Part shown: positions 45,171 through 56,657 of the stretch, piece by piece
Layout: every line of letters starts with the position of its first letter
Position numbering within the stretch: position 1 is the first letter of the stretch
Assembly (NCBI GenBank): GCA_033807775.1
Contig: CM066317.1
Span: 34,785,870 to 34,849,869 of the forward strand
DNA from: Saussurea involucrata
Taxonomy: Eukaryota > Streptophyta > Magnoliopsida > Asterales > Asteraceae
Direction of reading: 5' to 3'
DNA length: 64,000 bases
The notes under the pieces: model-generated
Told to the model about the DNA's origin: nothing
The model's input: only the letters and a program-made list of their open reading frames with translations
Database searches by the model: none
Position numbers and translations under genes: made by a program

Positions 45171-48100
45171 ATGGCACAATCGCATCCACCCCATGGCGAT
45201 TCCCCGCTACTTCCCGTAGGTCCGAACCTACCACTCGTTGCAAACAACTTCCATTTATACACATCCAATATTGTTTGCCAATGCCCAGTTATCAAGGAAA
45301 TACTCAAGCGCCACACACTCAATCGAGCATTGACGGCCACCGCTCCCGTTCCGACAATTTATGTGCACCAACTCTGGAGATCGCTCACATCCGTCGCACG
45401 CGGCCAGATACTTGATCTACCCGAAACGACTACTGTTCCAGGACTAGTTGATTATGACGCTCCAGTTTCTGATGTCGTCCTCTGCCGGGAATTGCGCGCC
45501 CTCGGATATGCTGCCGAGCTCAATCATCCTTCGCGCTTCTCAAGAATACATCTCCAGCCAGTATGGTACACCTTGTTTACGATATTAAACAGGTGTTTAT
45601 CATCGATCAACAAAGGAATAGATCAGACAACAGTCAACTTGCTAAAACTGTTCCACGACGTCGTTTACAACCGCCACATCGAGTACGCGTCAATCCTTTG
45701 GACCGAACTGCTCGAGAAGGTCCAGAAAAAGCAAGGCAACAAACGCCTCACGTTCCTGCCATTCCCGAGATTCCTGCAGCTGATCGTCGCCCATTTCTTG
45801 GTTGCAGACCCGACGATTCCTCGACGCGCCAATCATGAGGTACTACTTTCAACCCGAATGACTAGGATCCAAAACAAGCAGGTGATCTCGGACCTAGTCC
45901 CTATGCTGATACCTAATGACTTGCTAGCTATCACCGACCAATCAGCACTGAGTGTGATAGCTTATAGGCGTAAGCACAACTTAGTCGCTCCGATGGTCCA
46001 GCCAGATCCGGCATGACCTACCCAAGGAGCGCGCCCCGAGAGACGCGATAGGCCCCGTACTAGATGTGGCATGGTCCAGCGAGCAGGGGCTCCCACCCAG
46101 GGCGTGACGAGAGAACATATTATGAGGGGAACAGGCGTGGGCAGTGCTGGTAGGTCCATACGCGATGCTAGCTCGTCAAGACACCCACCCACTCCACCAC
46201 GTGCATCTACCCAACCTAGAGACAACGATCCAGAATTGCATGAGGTGGAAGTAGAGGACATTATGCGCGAACAAGCCGAAGAAGAGGCAACCTCCTCTTC
46301 CAGCTTCGAGTCAGGCTCCGGCTCAGAGTCGGGTTCCGAATTTGGTTCTGAATCAGGTTCGGCGTCCGGGTCTGAATCTGGGTCCTCGAAATCCAGATCA
46401 GACGATGAATCCACCGAATCGGACGACGACGATGATGATCAGTTCCACATGGAACCCACACCCCAAACCGAAGCCATATCTGGAAAGATAAGGAGAGCGG
46501 AGGGAGTTGTAGTTGAAAAAGAAAGTGAGCAAGTGCGTGAAAGGATGAGTAAGAAAAAGAACGAGACTGATAGAGAGATGGAGCAATCTACTCAGGTTGC
46601 TCCCAACCATCCTCCAGGTGTTAGTGTCCCGGAGTTTGTCTCCAAGGAAACTCTGGACGGCGCCTTAAAGGCTGTCTAAACCGAGATTTTGCAGAAACTC
46701 TCAGAGGAGATAGCATTCATCAGGAGGTCCATAAAGGGAAAGGAAGCAGCTATAACAGATCCCCCTACACAACCACAGATCAGACTTCCTCACCCAACCC
46801 CGAACCTGCAGAACATGAGCATCGAGGCACTCAAAGCCGCACTCCTCGATAAGCTCCTATCACAATCCAACACCGATGCCTCCTCTGAAGCAGATTTAGT
46901 GAGTATTCTACGCTCACAAACCCAAATATAACCCCCGGTCACTCCTACAGATCCCCAAGCACAAATAACCACAAAGCTTGATACACTTACTACAACCTTA
47001 ACTGATGTCCAACGCACCCTCGAAACCTTATCTGAGAGGGTTGCTAGCCTAGAAAACACGTGTAAGGGTCAGGCGCAGGGCTCCAAACGAAGACATGATG
47101 ATCAGGAGAATCCTGACCAACATGAGGGTGAGAAAAGACTTAAACTGACCGAGCTGTCAACCTCAATGACAGAACCTTCGACAGTACTACCATCCGAGAC
47201 TCCTACTCCAACTGAACCACACCATCAGCCAGAAGACTCAGAGATGGTTCAGGACATGGAGTTGTCAACACCGGTCAGAGAATCAGTGCCAGAGTCAGCA
47301 GACCCAATGGTTGAAAAACCCGAGGGACAACCAGAAGAGATCTTGATGCTGACGGTTCCGGAAAGGCCAGTCCTGGATTTATCGATGAGGACTCTGACGG
47401 TAATCCGGAATTAGAAAGAGAATGGAGAGAGAAAGCGGTTTCAGCCATCCAATCAGAGACGGATGCTCTTTGGAATTTCTCTGATGAAGACGAATTCATG
47501 AACGATGACGACTACGACCAGTTCCTCCTTCAGAGCGAATAGGTATCTATCTCTCAGCACGATTTACACGATACTGCAGGTACATCTGAACTTCCAACTC
47601 CAGACCCGGAAACGGCTCAACCCCAACCTGCTCAACCAGCTCGTTGGTAAAGAGTCTGAATCTTGGTTCCATACTTGGAGGAATCACAGAAGAAGATCTT
47701 TGCCCACTGGATTAGGCCTCTTAACCCGGTTATGTGCCATGGGGTCTCATTTCTGAAAGATCCAGTTCGCACACAGTATTTGGAAGTTATGAAGAGAAGC
47801 ATAATGGTCCACGAAGTCCGAACGCGACACAGAATAACAGAAATCATGGAGATCGTGTCAGAAAACGTTCTACGGGTATGGTTCCCAATATTCATTGTTA
47901 AAAGGGATGACGAAAAGGGATGACAAAAAGGAATGGATATTCTCGGAAGCTGACTTCAGACATCTTAATCTGAACGATTTATCGGTTCTGCTTAAAGAGT
48001 AAAAGACCCGAACGATCAGACCGTTGCCATACACCAAAGCCCTCGAGACGTTAAAGAGATTCATGAAGTGCACTATCACCCTCGCATACATCAACGACTT

Positions 48101-48416
48101 CCAGTTGGGTTTGGAAAGCAATCACAAAAAAATCAACATTCTGAAGCCCAATCTGAATCTTCCCGAGTCCGAAGACGTACAGGTACATACTCTCCTACCA
48201 AAACCAGAAACATGGATCGTGTATCTGAATGACAAAGGGGAGAGACGGTTCATGAGGATCAGCGATGTGCATAAGTTCAGTAAGGGAACATTGTTGAAGA
48301 TACAGAACGCACTCAAGCAGATCATTGATGAAGAAGAAAAAGATTTGTCAAAGAACTATGCTAATATCCGAAAGTATCTTGCCAAAGAGCTTCTCAAACA
48401 ATTGAAGAAAGGCTAG
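45171..48416 (+). pseudogene. Post-pol accessory ORF of Copia-2, broken
   Basis: The start ATGGCACAATC lies after the putative leader intron. The first 281 codons are open to TGA at 46014. They contain QPVWYTLFTILNRCLS (129-144) and FPRFLQLIVAHFL (198-210), matching the landmarks of the Copia-1 aORF at 154-170 and 219-230. The same frame continues with an acidic Ser-rich region of SGSESGS repeats (46300-46450), further stops at 46677 and 46929, a Pro-rich region, a frame change near 47370, an intermediate frame at 47663-47923, and a final block at 48024-48416. That block has WIVYLNDKGERRFMRI and a Lys-rich end. Original length would be about 1080 residues. No signal peptide or membrane segment is visible. 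Confidence 0.75.
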
Positions 48417-48504
48417 AGTTCAGAAACTCCATCAGGCACTTCGAGATTTTGTTCGCTATTCGAAAGCGATATGTCCCTAACTGGCGTGAGATCGAACTTC
48501 AATT

Positions 48505-48517
48505 CCAAGGGGGAGAT
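48505..48517 (+). other. Polypurine tract of Copia-2
   Basis: CCAAGGGGGAGAT directly before the 3' LTR. Confidence 0.85.
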
Positions 48518-48771
48518 TGTTAGGTCTCATGTTAGTGGAATAGAAGTTGAGGGACTTATATTGCCATATCTTGTAACTATCCTAGTTAGGGTATAAATAG
48601 ATGGCTTAGGTTTATGATTAGGGGTTAATGACCTAATCACTATTATTGATTACCTTTTGCATTGTACGGCTACATTCTACAATTTGTGTTCATCAATCGA
48701 AGTAAGATTTATGACATGTTTACCGAATTGTGTTGATTCATATTATTGCACTTGTTAATCTGGGATACACA
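48518..48771 (+). repeat. 3' LTR of Copia-2 (254 bp)
   Basis: Same length as the 5' LTR with about 10 mismatches (roughly 4%). It ends TACACA and is followed by AGGTA. Confidence 0.92.
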
Positions 48772-48911
48772 AGGTAGGTGTCTCGTTCAAGAAAGCAAGA
48801 AGTAGAGAGAGAAAGGATCATGTCGATGAAGAACGTAACATAGATTTGAAAAAACCCTAATCGAAACAAGAAGGGGACAATAGCTTCTCGTTCGAACCTC
48901 TTGAACAAACG

Positions 48912-49155
48912 ATGAACCGTCAAGGTATGTCACATTTCTGTTTCTTCATTCTTCTGATTCTTGAAAACCCTAATTTACTAAGAACAATCGTGATTGATGT
49001 TGTGTAAGGTGTTCGAAAAAGCCCTAGATTTGCTAATAAACCGAAGTCAATATTCAAAAAGACGGTTGAGACACCTCTTAATGTTGACGCTGATGAAGAA
49101 TCGATGGGTGGAAGAAGGAACCAAATAAAGGACAACAACGATGTGCTTCAAGCTG
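48912..49155 (+). pseudogene. Captured exon pair in the left arm of foldback H
   Basis: Exon 1 is 48912-48924 (ATGAACCGTCAAG), then an 84-nt intron GTATGT to TAAG, then exon 2 at 49009-49155. Exon 2 closes at a donor-like CTG/GTGAGA. The spliced frame reads MNRQGVRKSPRFANKPKS, then a basic-acidic stretch ending NNDVLQA. A CT/GA-rich leader lies upstream (48780-48911). It could be the 5' end of a host gene captured by the element or of a lost transposon gene; I do not recognise the protein. The same pair is inverted in the right arm. Confidence 0.55.
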
Positions 49156-50559
49156 GTGAGAAATCAAAACTATGGTTTAGGTTTTTTTTAGGAAATAATC
49201 AAAAAACATTTTTTATCACTGTTGATTGATGATCTTCATGCTTTTTAAAATTAGAGTTTTAATCACTGTTGATTGTCTACAATTTGCCTTTGAGTTGTCA
49301 TTCTGTTTAGTGTTTTCGATATGCTTCCTCATGTAAAGAATGCACACCAACTAACCTTCTTTAAGAAACCCAAATAATAAAAATAATTGTCTATATTGAG
49401 TATGTTAATCACTGTTGATTTTGAATGTGTTGAATATATTGAGTATGTTAATCACTGTTGATTTTGACTATATTTAATGTTTGGTTTTCCCATTGTTATG
49501 GTACTGTACAAATAAATTATCCATCAAATTGGTGTTTCTTAAGAATTTTTCTTGTATATTTTATAAGTTTGTTAGATGTCATCTAACGCTTGGTTCTCTC
49601 ACCGAGGTAGAAAATTTGAATATATTGATTGTGCTAATCACCGTTGATTTTGAAATATGTTGAATATCTTGATTACGTTAATCACCGTTGATATTGAAAT
49701 ACGTTGAATATCTTGAGTATGTTAATCACTGTTGGTGTTGATATTGTTTTTACAAGTTCATAATTCTATAAATTAGGACTAAAAATGATGAACACATGAG
49801 GAAATGGATAACATAGTATTCAAAAACTGACTGTTATTTAATCACGTGGTCTTTAATAGCTGACTGATTTTAATCACTGTTGATTTACTAATTGTTATAA
49901 AAAAAATTATTGTGCATTTAATTGAACCAACAAACAGTTCAATTAAATGCACAATAAGTTTTTTTATAACAATTAGTAAATCAACAGTGATTAAAATCAG
50001 TCAGCTATTAAAGACCACGTGATTAAATAACAGTCATTTTTTGAATACTATGTTATCCATTTCCTCATGTGTTCATCATTTTTAGTCCTAATTTATAGAA
50101 TTATGAACTTGTAAAAACAATATCAACACCAATTTGATGGATAATTTATTTGTACAGTACCATAACAATAGGAAAACCAAACATTAAATATAGTCAAAAT
50201 CAACAGTGATTAACATACTCAATATATTCAACACATTCAAAATCAACAGTGATTAACATATCGAGCAAAAAAATCACCATATTCAACATATTTAAAATCA
50301 ACAGTGATTAACATACTCAATATAGACTATTATTTTTATTATTTGGGTTTCTTAAAGAAGGTTAGTTGGTGTGCATTCTTTACTTGAGGAAGCATATAGA
50401 AAACTCTAAACAGAATGACAACTCAAAGGCAAATTGTAGACAATCAACAGTGATTAAAACTCTAATTTTAAAAAGCATGAAGATCATCAATCAACAGTGA
50501 TTAAAAATGTTTTTTGATTATTGCCTAAAAAAACCCAAAACAGAGTTTTGATTTCTCAC

Positions 50560-50803
50560 CAGCTTGAAGCACATCGTTGTTGTGCTTTACTTGGTTCCTT
50601 CTTCCACCCATCGATTCTTTATTAGCGTCAACATCAAGAGGTGTCTCCACCGTCTTTTTGAATCTTGAATTCGGTTTATTAGCAAATCTAGGGCTTTTTC
50701 GAACACCTTACACAACATCAATCACGATTGTTCTTAGTAAATTAGGGTTTTCAAGAATCAGTAGAATGAAGAAACTGAAATGTGACATACCTTGACGATT
50801 CAT
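50560..50803 (-). pseudogene. Captured exon pair in the right arm of foldback H
   Basis: Minus strand. Exon 1 is 50791-50803 (ATGAATCGTCAAG) and exon 2 is 50560-50706, with the same exon lengths and splice sites as the left arm. Seven amino-acid changes separate the two copies by eye (for example KSIF to NSRF, DADEE to DANKE), and both remain open. Confidence 0.55.
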
Positions 50804-51213
50804 CGTTTGTTCAAGAGGTTCGAACGAGAAGCTATTGTCCCCTTCTTGTTTCGATTAGGGTTTTTTCAAATCTATGTTACGTTCTTCATCGACAGGATCC
50901 TTTCTCTCTCTACTTCTTGCTTTCTTGAACGAGACATCCACCTTATGAGAGAAAACAGGAAACGATTTAATTTGATTCTGATAATAATCACATTCGTGAT
51001 ATTTGCTCGCCAATATCACATCCGGTTATGCTTTTCTTTTTCTTCCAATTTTACCCTTGTAATAATATGTCCTTGTATGTAAATTTGTTTAATATTGTTC
51101 CTAATTACAGAATATGCCATTACGTTTTATAACCCTTGATCTCATTCAATCAATGGATGAGATTCATCCCTTTATTATTTTAAATAGGTTTTATTCTCGT
51201 TTGAACCCACCTC

Positions 51214-52529
51214 GAGGGGGGTGGGAGGATCATACGAGAATGACAACTATTTAAAAGAATAAAATAATAGCTCTCGAGCAATCATTTTTAAAAATAATTC
51301 CAAAAATAATAATGTCCAAAAATCAGGTTAAAAGGACAAATATGTCAAAATATGATATTGGTTATTTTTATAATAGTACCAAATCCCCCTTATTTCTCAT
51401 TCAATCTCAATCAAATCCTATTCCCGAATTTTTTTATCTTCAACCCAATCTTTCTCTATCTCTCTTCGATGATGGTTTTCCACAGCAGATCGCTGAAGTT
51501 GCAAATGATGATGAAATCAAATATATTTCTCTGCAACTATTTGATTTCCAAAGTTAGTGATTGGAAAGTGTCTAGGTTTCATACCCTTTTTTATTTTTTT
51601 AAATTATTATGCCTTCCAATCTCATAATGGTTATTGTGTCTTGAGACTTAAGTAACTAATTGTGGTGACATAATTTGCTTGCTGCCGAGGACGATGCTTC
51701 TGTTTTAAATGGAGCACATATGCACTTGGTTTTGATGTAGTGGCAAACATTGAAGTAAAAAGAAGTTTGAAGATGGTTAGTCTTCTTAGGCGACGCGTGT
51801 ACCAAATGGAACTGCAATTTTTTATTAGCTAGGTCTATATTCGTACGTTTTCAATGAATAAAATCACATGTTATATTTTTATTAGATTCACATTTTGTTT
51901 TGTGTTTAATATTGTTAATTACATGTGATATTCAAGTATAATACATATGATTGTTATTTTTTTGTTAATCACAAGTGATATAATTATGTGATTGCTATTT
52001 CTTTTTGTTAATCACAAGTGATATTATGTGATTGTTGTTTCTTTATTGATTATCACAAGTGATATTCTATAACAAATTTTGGTTTTTTATATTGTTAATC
52101 ATATGTGGTACCAGCAATTTGTGTTTTACCCCATAGTAGATCACATGTGATACTAATAATTTATCCTTGTCCTTAACCCTATAACAGATCATATGTGATT
52201 CAAAGTATGAAAATGAACAGTGATTTAGAAACGTTCAAAAGAAAGCAATAGAAAAAGAATCACATATGATTCAAATTATGGAATCCGAAAATCGTGATAA
52301 ATATCAGTAAAAAAAAGTGAAAGCATGAGGTTAATACTATCCTAAATTGATGTAATCCCTTATGTTTAGGAAGTCATCAGCATCCTAAATTAATCCATAT
52401 TAGAATGACCTTAATACTCTTTTAATCTGAATTTTGAAAAGTATTATTTTCGTAATTATTTTTTAAAATGATTGGCTAAGAATCGTCCATTTATTATTTT
52501 AAGTAGCCTTCATTCTCGTTTAAACCCAC

Positions 52530-52533
<4 letters not shown>
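51214..52533. mobile_element. Foldback/TIR element E
   Basis: The left end (GAGGGGGGTGGGAGGATCATACGAGAATGACAACTATTT) is mirrored at 52490-52533 (AAGTAGCCTTCATTCTCGTTTAAACCCACCTC). It abuts H directly with no TA spacer. The interior contains many ATCACATGTGAT and ATCACAAGTGAT motifs. Short frames at 51312-51627 look non-coding. Confidence 0.75.

Positions 52534-52535
<2 letters not shown>

Positions 52536-52580
<45 letters not shown>
52536..52580. repeat. (TA)n microsatellite
   Basis: A CT run and then a TA run at the right end of element E. Confidence 0.9.
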
Positions 52581-52584
<4 letters not shown>

Positions 52585-53548
52585 GTATAATTTAAAACAT
52601 AATTTAATATACTAAATGATGTTTGTTTCTAGTCCTCCAAGTTTTAATGCATATATTTTATCCTCAATTTTTATAGGGATTGGTAGACAATCATCTGCAT
52701 GGTTCAGAATTCAAATCTGTGATAATGTGAATACCATCACATGTTCCATATATATAATAATAAGCGAAATATATTATACAAAAACCGTAACAAGAGCCAA
52801 ATCCATTTTTACTCTGTATTTATTTTATATTAAATTGAAAATAAAATAATAAAAAGAAGGTATATTTGGGGTGGCCGATCACAGTCACAGATGGTGGGGT
52901 TTGACTTAGCAAAGTCAATGTTTAATGTCAAAGATGCTATTATTAACTTAACTTGGAACTGCATGCCGTACGATTCGATTGACAAATGTATCCTCATGAA
53001 TGAATCAATATAACACATTTCAAAGTTCAAACGGCCGGGATTAGGATATTCCTAAGCCGACGTACAACCCCCAAACCATATAGGACGTACAACTACGTGA
53101 AATATTAATTAAACTCGTAACATTTTCTTTTTGATAACTATGGCATACACGCATTTTGATTAATTCCACAAGACCCAACACAACAACCACTTATTCGGTC
53201 TCTTGATGTACAAGTCGAACAAACATGAAACATGCAAATATAATTATGGTTCTAGGTTACCAAAAAGCAGTTTTAATCGATATTAAAATTATCTATTCTA
53301 ACAAAATGGAACATGACCTAATTCAGGTTCTTTTGTTTTTAGGTTTGGCCCATGGATCAAAAATACGTTTAATTATTTGTGTCCTATAATGAATTTGTAT
53401 TCAGTAACACGCTAACAAAAATGATATGAGATGAATGATAATAACTTTGCTTAGCGAAACTCGAGCTCAAATAAGGGATGATGTAAGCCTCGACCCAGGA
53501 GGGCACTTGGTTCACCCGTCTGGACCAAGGTTCCGTATTCCTTGCATA
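52581..53548. other. Unassigned AT-rich sequence
   Basis: I see no gene, transposon end or repeat here. Short frames have no recognisable content. Confidence 0.5.
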
Positions 53549-54385
53549 ACCATGTCTAGGGGTGTAAATGAGACGAGACAACTCGCGAGCTACTCGAGAT
53601 CGACTCGGTCAACACTCGACTCGAATGTGCTCGACTCGACATACTAACGAGTCGAGTCGAGCTACCTGATACTCGACTCGATAAGCTCGCGAGATACTCG
53701 AATTAATTTTAGTTTATATTATTACTTATTATATTTATCAATTAGAATTAATAGAAAATTTAAATTTAAGTCTTCAAAAAAAAAAGAAAAATTGAAATTA
53801 AATTGAAATTGAAAATCTGAATTGTGTAAGTACGTAACCCGCCTAAAATCTAAATGATTTAAAAACAAAATATTTTTATTTTTAATTAAAATTCAGTTAA
53901 GTCATAAGTGAAAGAAATAAAGAAACCTAGCAAACTTTTTCCATTTCCATCTTTATTTTGAAGGCTACTTAACCAAAAAAAAACCTAGCAACTAGAGGTG
54001 GCCAAAAATCGGGTTCGGGCCGGGTCGGGGGACAAACCGGTTCCAAACAGTAACCGTGAGAACCGGGTCGGGTCGGGCTTAAACCGAAATCCCCTGACCC
54101 GTTTAATGGTATGTAGAACCGGTTTTTATAAAACCGGGCCAGGCCGAGAACCGGTTCTGTTTCGGTTTTGCGATTTTTTTGTTTTTTAACTGCTTTCTTT
54201 GTATAATAATTAATTACTAAACTTTAACAAAGAAAAATTGGATTGGAATCATTGGATAAGTAAAATACACTTTAAAAATACGTTTTATTTATAATATATA
54301 TCACTAAAATACACTTTTACGTTTTATAATTTATATATAATTTTAAGTTACAAACTTACAAGTTACAAGTTACAATACATAAATT

Positions 54386-56619
54386 CTAAACATTCGAAGG
54401 TCCCGCTCCCGAACTTCCACCCCCATCACCCGGATAGTAATTGAATGGATTATAATTGAATGGATTGTATGGAGCGTAGTATGGATTCTGATCTGGATTG
54501 TAGTCTTCAAGAGTATTGTACTGCATCAGTCGTGTAATAGCCGTCTGATCGTCAAGGCGGTCGGTGTCTACATCTTCGTCATCTACGACACTACTAACAT
54601 CAGAAGTATCGGTTACGGACGGCGTACTTAGTAGTTCATCCGTGTCGTTTTCGAATAAGTTTTCTTCCACGCCTTCTAGATCATCCTCCAGGTTCGTTCG
54701 ATTTTGAATGCGGTCTTCTCCATCCAAGTAATCCTTCAGACATACGCAGCACTCCACCGATTTTGGGGTTAATTTTGTCCGACGCTCCGATATGATCCTG
54801 CCACTAAGAGAAAAGGCCGACTCCGAAGCTACAGTACTAGCTTGGATTGTTAGTATATCAAGTGCAATAGTGGCCATAATTGGGAAACTTGATTGTTTAC
54901 TTTTCCACCATTCTAATAAATCTAGGGATTCAACATCTACGACGTTTGTGAAGGATGCCGTTATAAAATTAGTACGTACGTATTGATTGAATTCACCCAA
55001 ATTATCCCCATCATATCTAGCTTTTTTAGAAGATTCCATGACAACCGATTGCATTAAAGTTTGCATTAAGTCTTCTCGGTTTCGGCCACGGCTGCTACTA
55101 GAACCCGGTGAAAACATTTGAGGTGTAGGGGTTTGTTGGCTTCCCCCCCCCCATAATTAACTCTATAAATCTCATATAATTGATGAAAATCAGTATTAAA
55201 TTGCTGTATGCGTTTCCTTGAAAAGCTAGAATTTGTAAGAGAATCCAAACCAAACGATACACATATTGCTTGTATTAAAACTTCGACACCCGTAACATTT
55301 AAAAACGGGTTTAATGCCGCGGCACAAAGAAAAGTGAAGGGGATCTTTTTAAAATATTTTACCAATTTTTCTTTCATTGGTTTCACCACGTCGTGAAAGT
55401 GCAAATCCTGTTCGTATTGAGCAATTTTACTTGCCAAAATATAAAGTTGATTTAAAAGTAAAGGGCTCGTTGGATAATAAACACCGGATAACATAGTTGT
55501 TGCAGTTTTGAAATCGCCCAAAATATCGTGAAAGCCATGAATCCTTGTCCAATCATCCTGAGTTATCGTGTTATCCGGGTAATGAATGTTATAAAATGCT
55601 TGAATATATTGTTGTTGTCTTAATAAATTATCCATCATTTTCCAAGTCGAATTCCATCGAACCGGCATATCGTGCGCCGGTCCCAAAGCTTTAAAACCGA
55701 CTTGTTTGCAATAATCTTTATATAAGTTTTGCATTTTTTTATTTCTTGTGAAAATTCGGCGTAACATAAGCCTAAACTTAGTTAAAGGCTCATTAAGTTT
55801 ACTTAAGCCGTCTTGAACGGCTAAGTTTATTATGTGTGCGCAACAACGTGTATGAAATAATTTTCTCTCTAAAATAGGGGATAAAGCCAAACGTAATCGG
55901 TCTACGCATGCCGTATTATTACTAGCATTATCAAACGAAATACTAATAACTTTATTTTTTAAATTATAATATTGAAGACATCTCATAATTATAGAAAACT
56001 GACGCTCACCCGAATGTGGCGAACCAAAGAGCTCAAACGTGATTACACGTTTGCATAATTGCCACGATCCCGACACAATCCAATGTGCCGTTATGCATAT
56101 ATAAGAATCTGGCAATCCGCATGGTGCGCTCCATACATCACAAGTTAAAGAAACTTTGTTGGGTAAGTTTAAAAACATTTCTCGCATAATTTTTTAAACC
56201 TTATTCCAATATTTTAAAGCATCACGCTTAAGAGTTTGACGACTTACCGAAGTGTAGCGTGGTTGGAACCCATTTTTGATCATGTTTGTAATGTGAGGAT
56301 TGTCGAAATGTCCGAACGGCAACGCCATTTGAATGACACATTTCATTTGCATTTCTCGGGCGAGATCATTATCATACGACCATACTTGACCGGAATTGTC
56401 AAGTATGGGTTGAGTTGGATCGTCACCCGATTTCAACCTCTTGCATCTTTCCTCGAAGTGGCGCTTTAACGTGCTATTTGATTCGGGTTTTAGGAAATCT
56501 CCACACCGTTTGCATTGCGCTTTTTTTGTACCGTCGGGAAATTTTACCAAGTTGAAATTCTCCCAAACCGCTGCTTTTCGTGAATGATCGGCAACAACGG
56601 TGTAATTTTGTTCGGCCAT
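54386..56619 (-). pseudogene. hAT transposase of the inner element, two lesions
   Basis: The start at 56619 reads MAEQNYTVVADHSRK. A BED zinc finger follows (CKRCGDFLKPESNSTLKRHFEERC, with the Cys and His ligands present). A TAA at 56194-56196 interrupts the frame, which resumes two codons later. The RNase H-like catalytic region follows (FELFGSPHSGERQ, SFDNASNNTACVDRL, CCAHIINLAVQDG). At about 55142-55151 a run of ten C (G on the coding strand) shifts the frame. The next frame carries the hAT C-terminal dimerisation region (LLEWWKSKQSSFP, ASTVASESAFSLSGRIISERR, LTPKSVECCVCLKDYL) and an acidic tail, ending SNV at 54386. Total length would be near 740 residues, normal for the family. It cuts and pastes DNA in the nucleus when intact. 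Confidence 0.9.
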
Positions 56620-56657
56620 TTTTTTTATAGTAGAGAGTAGAGAGTAGAGACTAGAAA

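Larger units (their letters stand above)
21792..48771 (+). mobile_element. Copia-2: Sirevirus-like Ty1/copia, interrupted and internally duplicated
   Basis: Two 254-bp LTRs (21792-22045 and 48518-48771) differ at about 10 positions by eye. The flanks are AGGTG on the left and AGGTA on the right, a TSD with one change; the other arm of host element H confirms the empty-site sequence. The order is primer site, gag, protease, integrase (split by an Athila element at 27295-37558), RT, RNase H, a leader region, a post-pol ORF and a polypurine tract. The RT-to-leader part occurs three times. Many stops and frameshifts make it dead. Confidence 0.88.
21517..51213. mobile_element. Foldback element H, split by Copia-2
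   Basis: The left arm is 21517-21791 plus 48772 to about 49927. The right arm is about 49937-51213. The arms are near-perfect inverted repeats around a small loop at about 49928-49936. The ends are GAGGTGGGTTCAAACGAGAAT and ATTCTCGTTTGAACCCACCTC. Without the retrotransposon it would be about 2.7 kb. The interior holds many AATCACTGTTGATT motifs. Each arm carries the same spliceable exon pair (annotated separately). No transposase is recognised. Confidence 0.85.

Noticed and set aside
46071..46450. SGSESGS repeat protein as a separate gene
   Set aside because: It is in the same frame as the Copia-2 post-pol ORF and is its acidic region after an in-frame stop.
51312..51627. Short frames within element E
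   Set aside because: AT-rich, no domain, no conserved start, inside a non-autonomous element.
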